Below are positions 1-8,901 of a stretch of 64,000 bases of DNA, one piece after another. A program made the translations under genes and the position numbers. The stretch lies in assembly GCA_947504115.1 (NCBI GenBank), contig CANNGH010000001.1:310001-374000 (forward strand), in the 5' to 3' direction. Origin of the DNA: an uncultured Sedimentitalea sp. GTDB lineage: Bacteria > Pseudomonadota > Alphaproteobacteria > Rhodobacterales > Rhodobacteraceae. Below the pieces are notes generated by a model. The model was given only the letters and a program-made list of their open reading frames with translations. It did no database searches and was not told where the DNA came from. How positions within the stretch are numbered: position 1 is the stretch's first letter; the number at the start of each line of letters is the position of its first letter.

Positions 1-1
1 G

Positions 2-520
<519 letters not shown>

Positions 521-531
521 GGAGAAGCCTG

Positions 532-972
532 ATGGCAGATACAATGCAGTTCGATCTTGTCAGCCCCGAACGCCGCCTTGCCTCGCACAAGGTGGTGTCG
601 GTCAAGATACCGGGGGCCGAGGGTGACATGACCGTGATGGAGGGCCACACGCCCACCATCACGACGCTGCGCCCCGGTGTGCTGAAGGTGGACGGACCCG
701 ACGGGACGGCGGAATACGTCGTCAGCGGCGGCTTTGCCGAGATCAATGCCAGTGGCGTTTCGGTGCTGGCGGAAAAGGCGATCCCGGTGGGCGAGATGAC
801 CCGCGAGGATCTGGACCAGATGATCGAGGACGCCCGCACCGCGCATGAAACCGCGCGCGAAACCTTCAAGAACGAGCCCGGCCCGGTTGATGACGCCGCC
901 AAGGTTCTGGCGGACATGGTGGCCGTGGGCGATCATATCAGACTGTCCTCCGGTGCACCGCTGCCGGGATGA
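532..972 (+). CDS. atpC: ATP synthase F1 subunit epsilon
   Basis: This 146-residue protein has the N-terminal beta-sandwich of F1 epsilon: a start of the type [14 protein letters not shown], the G-A-E-G-D motif near residues 28-32, and the segment [16 protein letters not shown] charged helical C-terminal part follows. It belongs to the central stalk and can restrain ATP hydrolysis. A GGAG-type Shine-Dalgarno lies a few bases before the ATG. It is the last gene of the atp operon and is followed at 983-1007 by a strong terminator. The length is slightly above the usual 130-140 residues because of a short C-terminal tail. Confidence 0.95.
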   Translation: MADTMQFDLVSPERRLASHKVVSVKIPGAEGDMTVMEGHTPTITTLRPGVLKVDGPDGTAEYVVSGGFAEINASGVSVLAEKAIPVGEMTREDLDQMIEDARTAHETARETFKNEPGPVDDAAKVLADMVAVGDHIRLSSGAPLPG

Positions 973-982
973 CGACCGGCGG

Positions 983-1007
983 AACCGGCCCGTCCCGGGC
1001 CGGTTTT
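983..1007 (+). terminator. Rho-independent terminator of the atp operon
   Basis: A perfect 10-bp stem (AACCGGCCCG with CGGGCCGGTT) with a 3-base loop is followed directly by TTTT. It starts 11 bp after the atpC stop codon, where the ATP synthase operon should end. Confidence 0.85.
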
Positions 1008-1060
1008 GATCCTGTTCCGGTGGATAATCTTCTCGGACTACGCCGTTGCATGATCCGGCG

Positions 1061-1411
1061 ATGAAGCGGCTCAGAAATCATCTCATCGGTGTCGATCAGG
1101 GCGATGTCGTGCTGTTCACGGATTTCGAACATGGCGGCGAGATGTGGACCGGCACCGGTCCGCGTCAGCGGGTGCATCCGGTGCGGTTTTCCGGCGAGTT
1201 CCGCCGCGCGCCCGCCGTGCATGTCTCGGTGTCGCTTTGGGATATGGCGACGACGGCCGCGATCCGGGCCGAGGTGGTGGCGCAGAACACGACCGCCGAA
1301 GGTTTCGACATCGTGTTTCGCACCTGGCTGGACACGCGGGTGGCGCGTATCCGGGTCGCGTGGATGGCGATCGGCGAATTGCCCCACGACGACGATTGGC
1401 TCATCGACTGA
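1061..1411 (+). CDS. H-type lectin domain protein
   Basis: This small soluble protein (116 residues from the ATG at 1061) consists of a single domain resembling the H-type lectin family (carbohydrate-binding beta-sandwich of Helix pomatia agglutinin type). Recognisable elements are the start GDVVLFTDFEHGGEMW, the proline/hydrophobic strand PAVHVSVSLWDM, and the closing strands GFDIVFRTWLDTRVARIRVAW. There is no signal peptide or membrane segment. An upstream TTG at 1046 in the same frame would add five residues. The ATG is preferred, but neither start has a clear Shine-Dalgarno. It stands alone between the atp terminator and trmB. The domain call is from pattern memory and the sugar ligand is unknown. 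Confidence 0.7.
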   Translation: MKRLRNHLIGVDQGDVVLFTDFEHGGEMWTGTGPRQRVHPVRFSGEFRRAPAVHVSVSLWDMATTAAIRAEVVAQNTTAEGFDIVFRTWLDTRVARIRVAWMAIGELPHDDDWLID

Positions 1412-1453
1412 GCCGCGTTGCCTTGGCCGCGCCGCGCCGCTAAACCGCGCGCC

Positions 1454-2158
1454 ATGACACATCCCGACCGTCCGCATCGCAACTTCTATGGCCGCATCAA
1501 GGGCCAAGCGCTGAAGCGCAGCCAGAAGACCTATCTCGATCAGGATCTCGCCGCCCTGTCGCCAGGTCCGGTCGGATGGGAGGAGAACCCCGAGCGCACG
1601 CCGCTTGACGTTCAGGCGCTGTTCAGCGGGCGACCGCTATGGCTGGAGATCGGTTTTGGCGGGGGCGAGCATCTGGTGCATCAGGCCGCGCAAAACCCGG
1701 GTGTCGGGATCATCGGCGCCGAGCCCTATATCAACGGCGTGGCGATGCTGCTGGGCAAGATCCGCCGCGCCTGCGTCACCAATCTGGCGGTGCATCCGGG
1801 CGACGTGCGCGATCTGATGGACGTGCTGCCGGCGCAATCGGTCCAACGCGCGTTCCTGCTCTATCCAGATCCCTGGCCCAAGAAACGCCATCACCGCCGC
1901 CGATTCGTGACGCCGGAACATCTGGAGCCGCTGGCCCTCGCGATGGCGCCGGGGGCGACCCTGCGCATTGCGACCGATATCCCCGACTACGTGCGCCAAG
2001 CGTTGGAAGAGGTGCCGCGCGCCGGGTTCGACTGGCTGGCCGAAAGTCCCGCCGATTGGCGCAAGCCGTGGGATGACTGGCTGTCCACGCGCTATGAACA
2101 AAAGGCGCTGCGCGAGGGGCGCGTGCCGCACTACTTGACCTTCCGGCGCAGGTTCTGA
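1454..2158 (+). CDS. trmB: tRNA (guanine-N7-)-methyltransferase TrmB
   Basis: TrmB forms m7G46 in the variable loop of tRNAs using S-adenosylmethionine. The 234-residue protein has the Rossmann-fold SAM motif LEIGFGGGEH (residues 64-73), the acidic GAEPY at 88-92 and the family hallmark PDPWPKKRHHRRR at 138-150, which carries catalytic and tRNA-binding residues. The C-terminal WLSTRYEQKAL and the final FRRRF are also typical. The ATG at 1454 (start MTHPDRPHR) is chosen because the reading frame upstream of it shows no conserved residues. Length matches the family. Confidence 0.95.
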   Translation: MTHPDRPHRNFYGRIKGQALKRSQKTYLDQDLAALSPGPVGWEENPERTPLDVQALFSGRPLWLEIGFGGGEHLVHQAAQNPGVGIIGAEPYINGVAMLLGKIRRACVTNLAVHPGDVRDLMDVLPAQSVQRAFLLYPDPWPKKRHHRRRFVTPEHLEPLALAMAPGATLRIATDIPDYVRQALEEVPRAGFDWLAESPADWRKPWDDWLSTRYEQKALREGRVPHYLTFRRRF

Positions 2159-2171
2159 TCGGTTTTCGTGT

Positions 2172-2205
2172 TATACTGGCCGCATTTGAAACAGAACATT
2201 TCAAA
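2172..2205 (+). promoter_or_regulatory. Putative -10 and inverted-repeat operator before the amidohydrolase gene
   Basis: A TATACT hexamer at 2172-2177 lies 40 bp before the ATG at 2217. Just downstream, TTTGAAA (2185-2191) and TTTCAAA (2199-2205) form a perfect 7-bp inverted repeat with a 7-base spacer. It sits where transcription would start and ends 3-4 bases before the GGAGG. That is a typical position for a repressor operator. No good -35 hexamer is seen at 16-18 bp. Confidence 0.45.
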
Positions 2206-2216
2206 CGGAGGCCGCC

Positions 2217-3275
2217 ATGCCGAAAACCGAGATGGTCAATTGCCACGTCCACACCTTTACCACCGCTCATGCCCCACGCGATTACCCGCACCCCTTTGTG
2301 CGGGTGTTCCGCGCCGCGCCGTGGCTGCTGCAATTCCTGCGCTGGCTGTCGTCGCTGACGGCCTATGACCGCGTCACCACCTTCCTGAAACGGCTGGAGG
2401 ATTTCCACCGCACCGGCAGCCGCGACAGCCAGCGCGCCGTATTTCGCGAATTGCTGCATTACTATCCGCGCACGACGCGATTCGTGGTGCTGCCGATGGA
2501 CATGGCGCCATCGGGCCATGGCCCGGTGCAGACCGACCTTCCGGCGCAGCATGACGAACTGGCCGCCCTGGCGCGCGATGTGGATTACGGGCCACAGGTG
2601 ATCCCCTTTGCCACGATCCACCCCGAACGGCCCGAGGCCGCGCAGGAATTGCGCCGCTGCATCGAGGTGCTGGGCTTTCGCGGGGTCAAGATCTATCCCA
2701 GTCTCGGCTTTGCGCCCGATCATCCGGTGTTGATGCAGCAGGTCTATCCGCTCTGCATCGAACACGACATCCCGGTGATGACCCATTGTTCGCGCGGCGG
2801 CGTCCATCGCAAGGGCTGGAATCAGGACCGGATCAATGCCGTTACAAAGCCCGCCGCCTATGTGCCGATCCTGCGCAAGTTCGAAGCGCTGCGCCTGTGT
2901 CTGGCGCATTTCGGCGGCGATGCCGACTGGATCGCGCATCTGCAGGACGGTTATGATCCCGATGATCCCTCCGCGCGCCAGCGGAACTGGGTATCGGTGA
3001 TCGACGACATGATCAGCTGCGGCGACTATCCCAATCTCTACACCGATGTCAGCTATACCATCTTCAATTTCGAAGAGCGGATCCCCCTGTTGCGGATGTT
3101 CCTGACCGATAAACTTATGCAGGAGAAGGTTCTTTTCGGATCGGATTTCTACATGACCCGGCAGGAGGCGCTTTCGGAAAAGGCGATGTCGATCCGGCTG
3201 CGTGATGCCTTGGGCGAGTGCCTGTTTCACCGCATCGCCCACGAAAACCCCCGCCGCTGGCTGGGCGAGGCCTGA
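2217..3275 (+). CDS. Amidohydrolase family metal-dependent hydrolase
   Basis: This 352-residue cytosolic protein is of the amidohydrolase-2 (ACMSD-like) TIM-barrel type. Metal-binding residues are visible: HVH at 10-12, His190 in MTHCSRGG, His231 in LAHFGG and Asp310 in FGSDFYM. The [10 protein letters not shown] strand (residues 156-165) supplies a possible Lys158. Start choice is supported by GGAGG seven bases before the ATG. The gene is monocistronic, with its own -10-like hexamer and an inverted repeat upstream. The substrate cannot be told from the sequence. Related proteins hydrolyse or decarboxylate cyclic or aromatic acids. Confidence 0.8.
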   Translation: MPKTEMVNCHVHTFTTAHAPRDYPHPFVRVFRAAPWLLQFLRWLSSLTAYDRVTTFLKRLEDFHRTGSRDSQRAVFRELLHYYPRTTRFVVLPMDMAPSGHGPVQTDLPAQHDELAALARDVDYGPQVIPFATIHPERPEAAQELRRCIEVLGFRGVKIYPSLGFAPDHPVLMQQVYPLCIEHDIPVMTHCSRGGVHRKGWNQDRINAVTKPAAYVPILRKFEALRLCLAHFGGDADWIAHLQDGYDPDDPSARQRNWVSVIDDMISCGDYPNLYTDVSYTIFNFEERIPLLRMFLTDKLMQEKVLFGSDFYMTRQEALSEKAMSIRLRDALGECLFHRIAHENPRRWLGEA

Positions 3276-3343
3276 CGCGCGAGGGCTGGACCGGCGGGCG
3301 GCAATTCGCTAAGCGCAAGGATACCCTGATCCAAGGATATGCC

Positions 3344-4696
3344 ATGTCCGCCAACGCCGCTCCGATCCCGATGACCTCCGCGCCCTGCGGCCCCCTGACC
3401 GGCGTGGCCGAGGTGCCGGGGGACAAGTCGATCTCGCACCGCGCGCTGATCCTTGGGGCGCTGGCACTGGGCGAGACCCGCATCACCGGCTTGCTGGAGG
3501 GCGAGGACGTGATCGATACCGCCCGCGCCATGCGGGCCTTCGGGGCCGAGGTGACCGATCATGGTGGCGGCGAATGGACGGTGCGGGGCGTCGGCGTCGG
3601 CGGCTTTGCCGAACCGGACCAGGTGATCGATTGCGGCAATTCCGGCACCGGCGTGCGGCTGATCATGGGGGCGATGGCGACTTCGCCCATCGTTGCGACA
3701 TTCACCGGCGATGCCAGTCTCAATTCGCGCCCCATGGCGCGCGTGACCGATCCGCTGGCATTGTTCGGGTGTCAGGCGGTCGGGCGTTCGGGCGGGCGGC
3801 TGCCGATGACGCTGATCGGCGCGGCCGATCCGCTGCCGGTGCGCTATGTCCTGCCGGTGCCATCGGCGCAGGTGAAATCGGCGGTGCTGCTGGCGGGGCT
3901 GAATGCGCCGGGGAAAACCGTGGTGATCGAGGGCGAGGCGACGCGCGATCACACCGAACGGATGCTGACGGCCTTCGGCGCCGAGATCATCGTCGAGGAT
4001 GGCGCGGAGGGCCGCACCATCACCCTGACCGGTCAGCCCGAATTGCGGCCCCAGAGCATCGCCGTGCCGCGCGATCCCTCCAGCGCCGCCTTTCCCGTCT
4101 GCGCCGCGCTGATCGTGCCCGGCTCGGACGTGCTGGTGCCGGGGATCGGGCTGAACCCGACACGGGCCGGGCTGTTCGAAACACTGCGCGAGATGGGCGC
4201 GGATCTGACCTATGAGAACCTGCGCGAGGAAGGTGGCGAACCGGTGGCCGACCTGCGCGCGCGGTTTTCGCCCGACATGAGGGGGATCGAGGTGCCCGCC
4301 GACCGCGCCGCCAGCATGATCGACGAATACCCGATCCTGTCGGTCGTCGCCGCCAATGCGCTGGGACGCACCGTGATGACGGGTGTGGGCGAGTTGCGCG
4401 TCAAGGAAAGCGACAGGATCGACGCGATGGCCACGGGCCTGCGCGCCTGCGGTGTCACCGTGGACGAGGGCGAGGACTGGTTCGCGGTTGATGGCGCCGG
4501 CCCGGGCAGCGTGACCGGGGCAGGGGTCTGCGCCAGCCATCTGGATCACCGCATCGCCATGTCGTTCCTGGTTCTGGGCATGGCGGCGCGACAGGCGGTT
4601 TCCGTAGATGACGGTGGCCCGATCGCGACGTCATTCCCGGTCTTCGAATCGCTGATGGCCGATCTGGGCGCGACGATCCGCCGCGAACCCTGCTGA
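3344..4696 (+). CDS. aroA: 3-phosphoshikimate 1-carboxyvinyltransferase (EPSP synthase), class II type
   Basis: AroA joins PEP to shikimate-3-phosphate in chorismate synthesis. The 450-residue protein has PGDKSISHR at 25-33 (substrate lysine and arginine), [32 protein letters not shown] and LDHRIAMSF. The pattern, including LLEGEDVI and the [14 protein letters not shown] block, is that of class II enzymes such as Agrobacterium CP4. At the position of CP4 Ala100 (CGNSGTG, residue 101) this protein has glycine. In the known family that alanine confers glyphosate insensitivity, so this enzyme is probably sensitive (inference). The start is at 3344; longer in-frame starts would overlap the amidohydrolase gene. 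cmk follows after 11 bp. Confidence 0.96.
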   Translation: MSANAAPIPMTSAPCGPLTGVAEVPGDKSISHRALILGALALGETRITGLLEGEDVIDTARAMRAFGAEVTDHGGGEWTVRGVGVGGFAEPDQVIDCGNSGTGVRLIMGAMATSPIVATFTGDASLNSRPMARVTDPLALFGCQAVGRSGGRLPMTLIGAADPLPVRYVLPVPSAQVKSAVLLAGLNAPGKTVVIEGEATRDHTERMLTAFGAEIIVEDGAEGRTITLTGQPELRPQSIAVPRDPSSAAFPVCAALIVPGSDVLVPGIGLNPTRAGLFETLREMGADLTYENLREEGGEPVADLRARFSPDMRGIEVPADRAASMIDEYPILSVVAANALGRTVMTGVGELRVKESDRIDAMATGLRACGVTVDEGEDWFAVDGAGPGSVTGAGVCASHLDHRIAMSFLVLGMAARQAVSVDDGGPIATSFPVFESLMADLGATIRREPC

Positions 4697-4707
4697 ACGG
4701 AGGCAGA

Positions 4708-5325
4708 ATGGCATTCACCATCGCAATCGACGGCCCCGCCGCAGCCGGAAAGGGCACGATCAGCCGCGCGGTCGCGGACCATTTCGGCTTTGCGCATCTG
4801 GATACCGGCCTGCTTTATCGCGCGGTCGGTGCGCGCACGCTGACCGGCGCCGACGCGGTCGAGGCGGCGCGCGCGCTGGTGGCTGCGGATCTTGACGCGA
4901 CAAACCTGCGCGGCTCGGCCGTGGCCGACGCGGCCAGCAAGGTGGCGGTGATCGCCGAGGTGCGCGCCGCTCTGGTGGATTTCCAGCGCGCGTTTGCCCG
5001 CCGCTCGGGCGGGGCGGTGGTGGACGGGCGCGATATCGGCACCGTGATCTGCCCCGACGCCGAGGCCAAGCTGTTCATCACCGCCTCTCCCGAGGTCCGT
5101 GCCCGCCGCCGGTTCGAGGAACTGACCGAACGCGGTGTGCAGACCACCCGCGATGCCGTTCTGGCCGAGGTTCATGCCCGCGACGAACGCGACATGTCCC
5201 GGTCCGAAGCGCCGCTGAAAGCCGCCGACGACGCGGTGACCATCGACACTTCCGCCATGACCATCGCGCAGGCGGTCGAGGCCGCGATCGCCGCCGTCGA
5301 AATGCGGATGCAGGACCGCCCGTAG
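4708..5325 (+). CDS. cmk: Cytidylate kinase
   Basis: Cmk phosphorylates CMP and dCMP with ATP. The 205-residue protein has the P-loop GPAAAGKGT at residues 9-17, the [11 protein letters not shown] substrate segment, [15 protein letters not shown], and the lid-type sequence RRRFEEL followed by [19 protein letters not shown]-like site precedes the ATG. It lies between aroA and rpsA, the conserved order in many proteobacteria, and is probably cotranscribed with aroA. Length is slightly short of the E. coli enzyme, as is usual for alphaproteobacteria. Confidence 0.95.
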   Translation: MAFTIAIDGPAAAGKGTISRAVADHFGFAHLDTGLLYRAVGARTLTGADAVEAARALVAADLDATNLRGSAVADAASKVAVIAEVRAALVDFQRAFARRSGGAVVDGRDIGTVICPDAEAKLFITASPEVRARRRFEELTERGVQTTRDAVLAEVHARDERDMSRSEAPLKAADDAVTIDTSAMTIAQAVEAAIAAVEMRMQDRP

Positions 5326-5385
5326 GGCAATGCCGGCGCCATGCTACGGCTGGCGACACGATGACCCGCCCGTTCCTCTTGTGGC

Positions 5386-5414
5386 TTGCCTGCGGTGCCA
5401 TAACGCGTTATAGG
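5386..5414 (+). promoter_or_regulatory. Putative sigma-70 promoter of rpsA
   Basis: TTGCCT at 5386-5391 and TATAGG at 5409-5414 are separated by 17 bp, which is good housekeeping spacing. This predicts a start near 5421 and a leader of about 160 nt before the rpsA ATG at 5580. Confidence 0.5.
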
Positions 5415-5461
5415 CGACCCTGTCGCAAAGGTGGAAAACATCGCAAGACATGGGTTGAGCA

Positions 5462-5490
5462 GGGTCGGACCGTCCGGCCCTCTTTGTTTT
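5462..5490 (+). terminator. Terminator-like hairpin in the rpsA leader (possible attenuator)
   Basis: GGGTCGGAC and GTCCGGCCC can pair with one G-U and minimal loop. They are followed by TCTTTGTTTT, giving an intrinsic-terminator-like structure about 90 bp before the rpsA start. It lies downstream of the putative promoter, so it could act as an attenuator or simply end transcripts coming from cmk. Confidence 0.4.
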
Positions 5491-5579
5491 GCGGCTCCGC
5501 TGACCAACGAAATCTCGAAAGACCGGCGGAGACAACCGCACGGCCGGAAAAATGCAAAAAGATAGGAAACGACTTATAC

Positions 5580-7259
5580 ATGTCCGCTAACGCATCCATG
5601 CAGGAGTTCGAAGCACTCCTTGAAGAAAGCTTCGAAATGGACACGCCCGAGGAAGGGTCTGTCGTCAAAGGCAAGGTCATCGCCATCGAGGCGGGCCAGG
5701 CCATCATCGACGTCGGCTACAAGATGGAAGGCCGCGTCGATCTCAAGGAATTCGCAAACCCCGGCGAGGCGCCCGAAATCGAAGTGGGCGACGAGGTCGA
5801 GGTTTATCTGCGCTCCGCCGAGAACGCTCGGGGCGAGGCCGTCATCAGCCGTGAAATGGCCCGCCGCGAAGCCGCGTGGGACCGTCTGGAAAAGGCCTAT
5901 GCCGACGAAGAGCGCGTCGAGGGCGCCATCTTCGGCCGCGTCAAGGGTGGCTTTACCGTCGATCTGGGCGGCGCTGTGGCGTTCCTGCCCGGCAGCCAGG
6001 TCGATGTGCGCCCGGTGCGCGATGCCGGCCCGCTGATGGGTCTGAAACAGCCGTTCCAGATCCTCAAGATGGACCGCCGCCGTGGCAATATCGTGGTGTC
6101 GCGCCGCGCCATCCTGGAAGAGAGCCGCGCCGAACAGCGCGCCGAGGTCATCGCCAACCTGCATGAGGGTCAGGCTGTGGACGGTGTGGTCAAGAACATC
6201 ACCGAATACGGTGCGTTCGTCGATCTGGGCGGTGTGGACGGGCTGTTGCACGTCACCGACATGGCATGGCGCCGGGTCAATCATCCCAGCGAGATCCTGT
6301 CGATCGGCGAGACCGTCAAGGTTCAGGTCATCAAGATCAACAAGGAAACCCATCGTATTTCGCTGGGCATGAAGCAGCTTCAGGAAGATCCGTGGGATCT
6401 GGTGGGCGCGAAATATCCGCTGTCCAGCGTCCACAAGGGCCGCGTCACCAACATCACCGATTACGGCGCGTTCGTCGAGCTCGAGCCGGGCGTCGAGGGT
6501 CTGGTGCACGTTTCGGAAATGTCCTGGACCAAGAAGAACGTCCATCCCGGCAAGATCGTTTCGACCAGCCAGGAGGTCGAGGTCATGGTGCTGGAGATCG
6601 ACCCGGCCAAGCGCCGCGTTTCGCTGGGCCTCAAGCAGACCATGCGCAATCCGTGGGAGGTGTTTGCAGAAACCCACCCCTCCGGCACGCAGGTCGAGGG
6701 CGAGGTCAAGAACATCACCGAATTCGGCCTGTTCATCGGGCTGGAAGGCGATATCGATGGCATGGTGCACCTCTCCGACCTCAGCTGGGACCAGCGCGGC
6801 GAAGAGGCCATGCAGGAATACCGCAAGGGTGACATCGTGCAGGCCGTCGTCTCCGAAGTCGATGTCGAAAAGGAACGCATCAGCCTGTCGATCAAGGCAC
6901 TGGGCGGCGACAAGTTCTCCGAGGCCGTCGGCGGCGTCAAGCGCGGCTCGGTCGTGACGGTTACCGTCACCGCGATCGAGGATGGCGGGATCGAGGTGGA
7001 ATACGAGGGCATGAAGGCCTTCATCCGCCGCAGCGACCTGTCGCGCGACCGCTCGGAACAGCGTCCCGAACGCTTCAGCGTGGGTGACAAGGTCGATGTT
7101 CGCGTGACCAACGTGGACGCCAAGACCCGTCGTCTGGGCATGTCGATCAAGGCCCGCGAGATCGCCGAGGAAAAAGAGGCGGTCGAGCAATACGGCAGCT
7201 CCGACTCGGGCGCCAGCCTGGGCGATATCCTGGGTGCCGCGCTCAAGGGCGACGAGTGA
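5580..7259 (+). CDS. rpsA: 30S ribosomal protein S1
   Basis: S1 binds mRNA at the ribosome and helps initiation. The 559-residue protein contains six S1 RNA-binding repeats. The later ones are easily recognised by repeated GVVKNITEYGAFVDL, GRVTNITDYGAFVEL and GEVKNITEFGLFIGL blocks, each followed by HVSEMSW/HLSDLSW and a KRRVSLGLKQ-type end. The start at 5580 (MSANASMQEFEALL) is the standard S1 N-terminus. The frame is open further upstream, but that part lies in the leader. Codon use is strongly biased, as expected for a highly expressed gene. It is followed by a strong terminator and then ihfB. Confidence 0.97.
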   Translation: MSANASMQEFEALLEESFEMDTPEEGSVVKGKVIAIEAGQAIIDVGYKMEGRVDLKEFANPGEAPEIEVGDEVEVYLRSAENARGEAVISREMARREAAWDRLEKAYADEERVEGAIFGRVKGGFTVDLGGAVAFLPGSQVDVRPVRDAGPLMGLKQPFQILKMDRRRGNIVVSRRAILEESRAEQRAEVIANLHEGQAVDGVVKNITEYGAFVDLGGVDGLLHVTDMAWRRVNHPSEILSIGETVKVQVIKINKETHRISLGMKQLQEDPWDLVGAKYPLSSVHKGRVTNITDYGAFVELEPGVEGLVHVSEMSWTKKNVHPGKIVSTSQEVEVMVLEIDPAKRRVSLGLKQTMRNPWEVFAETHPSGTQVEGEVKNITEFGLFIGLEGDIDGMVHLSDLSWDQRGEEAMQEYRKGDIVQAVVSEVDVEKERISLSIKALGGDKFSEAVGGVKRGSVVTVTVTAIEDGGIEVEYEGMKAFIRRSDLSRDRSEQRPERFSVGDKVDVRVTNVDAKTRRLGMSIKAREIAEEKEAVEQYGSSDSGASLGDILGAALKGDE

Positions 7260-7284
7260 TCGGTCAGGCGCTGACCTGAAATGG

Positions 7285-7320
7285 AAACGGCCCCGCATCC
7301 GCGTGCGGGGCCGTTTTCGC
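7285..7320 (+). terminator. Rho-independent terminator after rpsA
   Basis: A perfect 13-bp stem (AAACGGCCCCGCA with TGCGGGGCCGTTT) has a 6-base loop and ends in a short T run. It lies 26 bp after the rpsA stop. Confidence 0.9.
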
Positions 7321-7452
7321 ATCGCGAATCGGGCCAGGGGGCCGGATGCCGGCGAAAACGGTCGCGGGCGCGCCTTTTGCCGCCGAACCGGGTGGCGCAA
7401 CCGGTATTTTGCGACGCCGACAGAAATATCCTGCAAACTCCAATAGTTCCGG

Positions 7453-7481
7453 TTTCGGATTCCGAAGTTTCTCCGTATAGT
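7453..7481 (+). promoter_or_regulatory. Putative promoter of ihfB
   Basis: TTTCGG (7453-7458) and TATAGT (7476-7481) are separated by 17 bp, about 50 bp before the ihfB start. The strong rpsA terminator upstream makes a separate ihfB promoter necessary. Confidence 0.45.
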
Positions 7482-7531
7482 CACGGGCAAAAGCAATGTG
7501 CCAATCTTGCTGCCCCTGGGAGGTCCTAACC

Positions 7532-7813
7532 ATGATCCGGTCGGAATTGATTCAGAAGATTGCAGATGAAAACCCGCATCTCTATCAACGGGATGTCGAA
7601 AGGATCGTGAACACGGTATTCGATGAGATCACCAACGCCATGGCCCGTGGCGACCGGGTCGAATTGCGTGGTTTCGGTGCGTTTTCGGTCAAAAAGCGCG
7701 ACGCGCGGATCGGTCGCAACCCCAGAACCGGCGAAACCGTGCATGTGGAAGAAAAACACGTCCCCTTCTTCAAGACCGGCAAGTTGCTGCGGGACCGCCT
7801 GAACGGAAAGTAG
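7532..7813 (+). CDS. ihfB: Integration host factor subunit beta
   Basis: IhfB is a DNA-bending nucleoid protein that pairs with IhfA (not in this window). The 93-residue protein shows the HU/IHF fold, with [22 protein letters not shown] containing the beta-arm RNPRTG motif at 62-67 whose proline intercalates in DNA. The start at 7532 ([11 protein letters not shown]) is the conserved N-terminus and has GGGAGG upstream. Its position after rpsA matches the usual rpsA-ihfB linkage. lapA follows after 4 bp, so lapA-trpF-trpB may be read from the same promoter. Confidence 0.96.
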   Translation: MIRSELIQKIADENPHLYQRDVERIVNTVFDEITNAMARGDRVELRGFGAFSVKKRDARIGRNPRTGETVHVEEKHVPFFKTGKLLRDRLNGK

Positions 7814-7817
7814 ATAA

Positions 7818-8189
7818 ATGCGTTACATCCGCTATGCCTTGCTGGCCTTGCTGGCGATCGTCCTCGTGTCGGTGTCGCTGGCCAATCGCGAATTCGTCAC
7901 TGTCCAGTTGATGCCCGATGCGCTGGCGGGACTGGTCGGCTTCAACCTGTCGCTGACCCTGCCGCTGTTTCTGGTGATTCTCTGCGGGATCATCGTCGGG
8001 CTGATCATCGGCTTTGTCTGGGAATGGATGCGCGAATACAAACATCGCCGCCGGGCCGCCGTAAAGGACCGCGAGGTGCGCAAGCTGGAGCGCCAGGTCG
8101 GCCACCTGAAGGAACAGAAGCACGAAGGTCAGGACGAGGTTCTGGCGATTCTCGACGACACGACTCCGGCCCATGCCCGGCGGAGTTGA
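7818..8189 (+). CDS. LapA family membrane protein
   Basis: This 123-residue inner-membrane protein of the LapA/DUF1049 family has two transmembrane helices, at about residues 5-22 and 46-70. A cytoplasmic basic, helical tail ([12 protein letters not shown] followed by [12 protein letters not shown]) may form a coiled coil. The central [13 protein letters not shown] and [12 protein letters not shown] motifs are family hallmarks. LapA proteins in E. coli work with LapB in lipopolysaccharide control. No LapB is adjacent here, so a role is not assured. The last 17 bp overlap the start of trpF, suggesting translational coupling. Confidence 0.85.
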   Translation: MRYIRYALLALLAIVLVSVSLANREFVTVQLMPDALAGLVGFNLSLTLPLFLVILCGIIVGLIIGFVWEWMREYKHRRRAAVKDREVRKLERQVGHLKEQKHEGQDEVLAILDDTTPAHARRS

Positions 8190-8835
8190 GGTCAAGATTT
8201 GCGGCCTGACGCAAAACGCGGATATTCCCGCCGCGATCCTGGCCGGTGCGCGCTATGTCGGGTTCGTGTTCTTCCCGCGCTCGCCCCGAAACGTGGCACT
8301 GGAGGATGCCGCCTTCATGGCGGCGACCGTGCCTGAAGGCATCTGCCGCGTCGCGTTGACCGTCGATGCCGACGACGCGATGCTGGATCGGCTGGTGGGC
8401 ACGGTGCCGCTCGACATGCTGCAACTGCACGGGCAGGAAACGCCGGACCGCGTCGCCGTGATCCGCGCCCGTTTCGGCCTGCCGGTGATGAAGGCCGTCG
8501 GCGTCGCTGATGAGGACGACCTCGCGGCCCTGGACACCTACGGGCAGGTGGCCGATCAATTGCTTGTCGATGCCAAACCGACGCAAGACGCCAATCTGCC
8601 TGGCGGCAACGGGCTGGCCTTTGACTGGCGGCTGATCGCCAATCGCCGCTGGCCGGTGCCGTGGATGCTGGCGGGCGGGTTGACGCCCGACAATGTCGCG
8701 CAGGCGGTGAGGATGACCGGCGCGCAGCAGGTCGATGTCTCCTCGGGCGTGGAAAGCGCGCCGGGCGTCAAGGACGGTGCACTGATGCGCGATTTCGTGC
8801 AGGCCCTGCGGACGGCGGAACCCGCCAAAGGCTGA
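8173..8835 (+). CDS. trpF: Phosphoribosylanthranilate isomerase
   Basis: TrpF carries out the Amadori rearrangement of N-(5-phosphoribosyl)anthranilate in tryptophan synthesis. The 220-residue TIM-barrel protein begins EVKICGLT with the catalytic cysteine at residue 10. It continues with [17 protein letters not shown], the phosphate-binding end [12 protein letters not shown] and VDVSSGVES. The catalytic aspartate is in LLVDAKP. The start codon overlaps lapA by 17 bp; no alternative start downstream would keep KICGLT. trpB follows after 66 bp. trpA is 5 kb away on the other strand, so the genes of the trp pathway are split. Confidence 0.95.
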   Translation: MPGGVEVKICGLTQNADIPAAILAGARYVGFVFFPRSPRNVALEDAAFMAATVPEGICRVALTVDADDAMLDRLVGTVPLDMLQLHGQETPDRVAVIRARFGLPVMKAVGVADEDDLAALDTYGQVADQLLVDAKPTQDANLPGGNGLAFDWRLIANRRWPVPWMLAGGLTPDNVAQAVRMTGAQQVDVSSGVESAPGVKDGALMRDFVQALRTAEPAKG

Positions 8836-8901
8836 GCGCGCCGCTTTACCCCGCCTGCACAACCGGTATAAACGCCTTCTGACCCGATGGCGGAGGACGC
8901 A

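Noticed and set aside
5574..7496. 640-residue open frame on the minus strand across rpsA
   Set aside because: It is the antisense shadow of a high-GC, strongly codon-biased gene; it has no recognisable domain and rpsA is certain.
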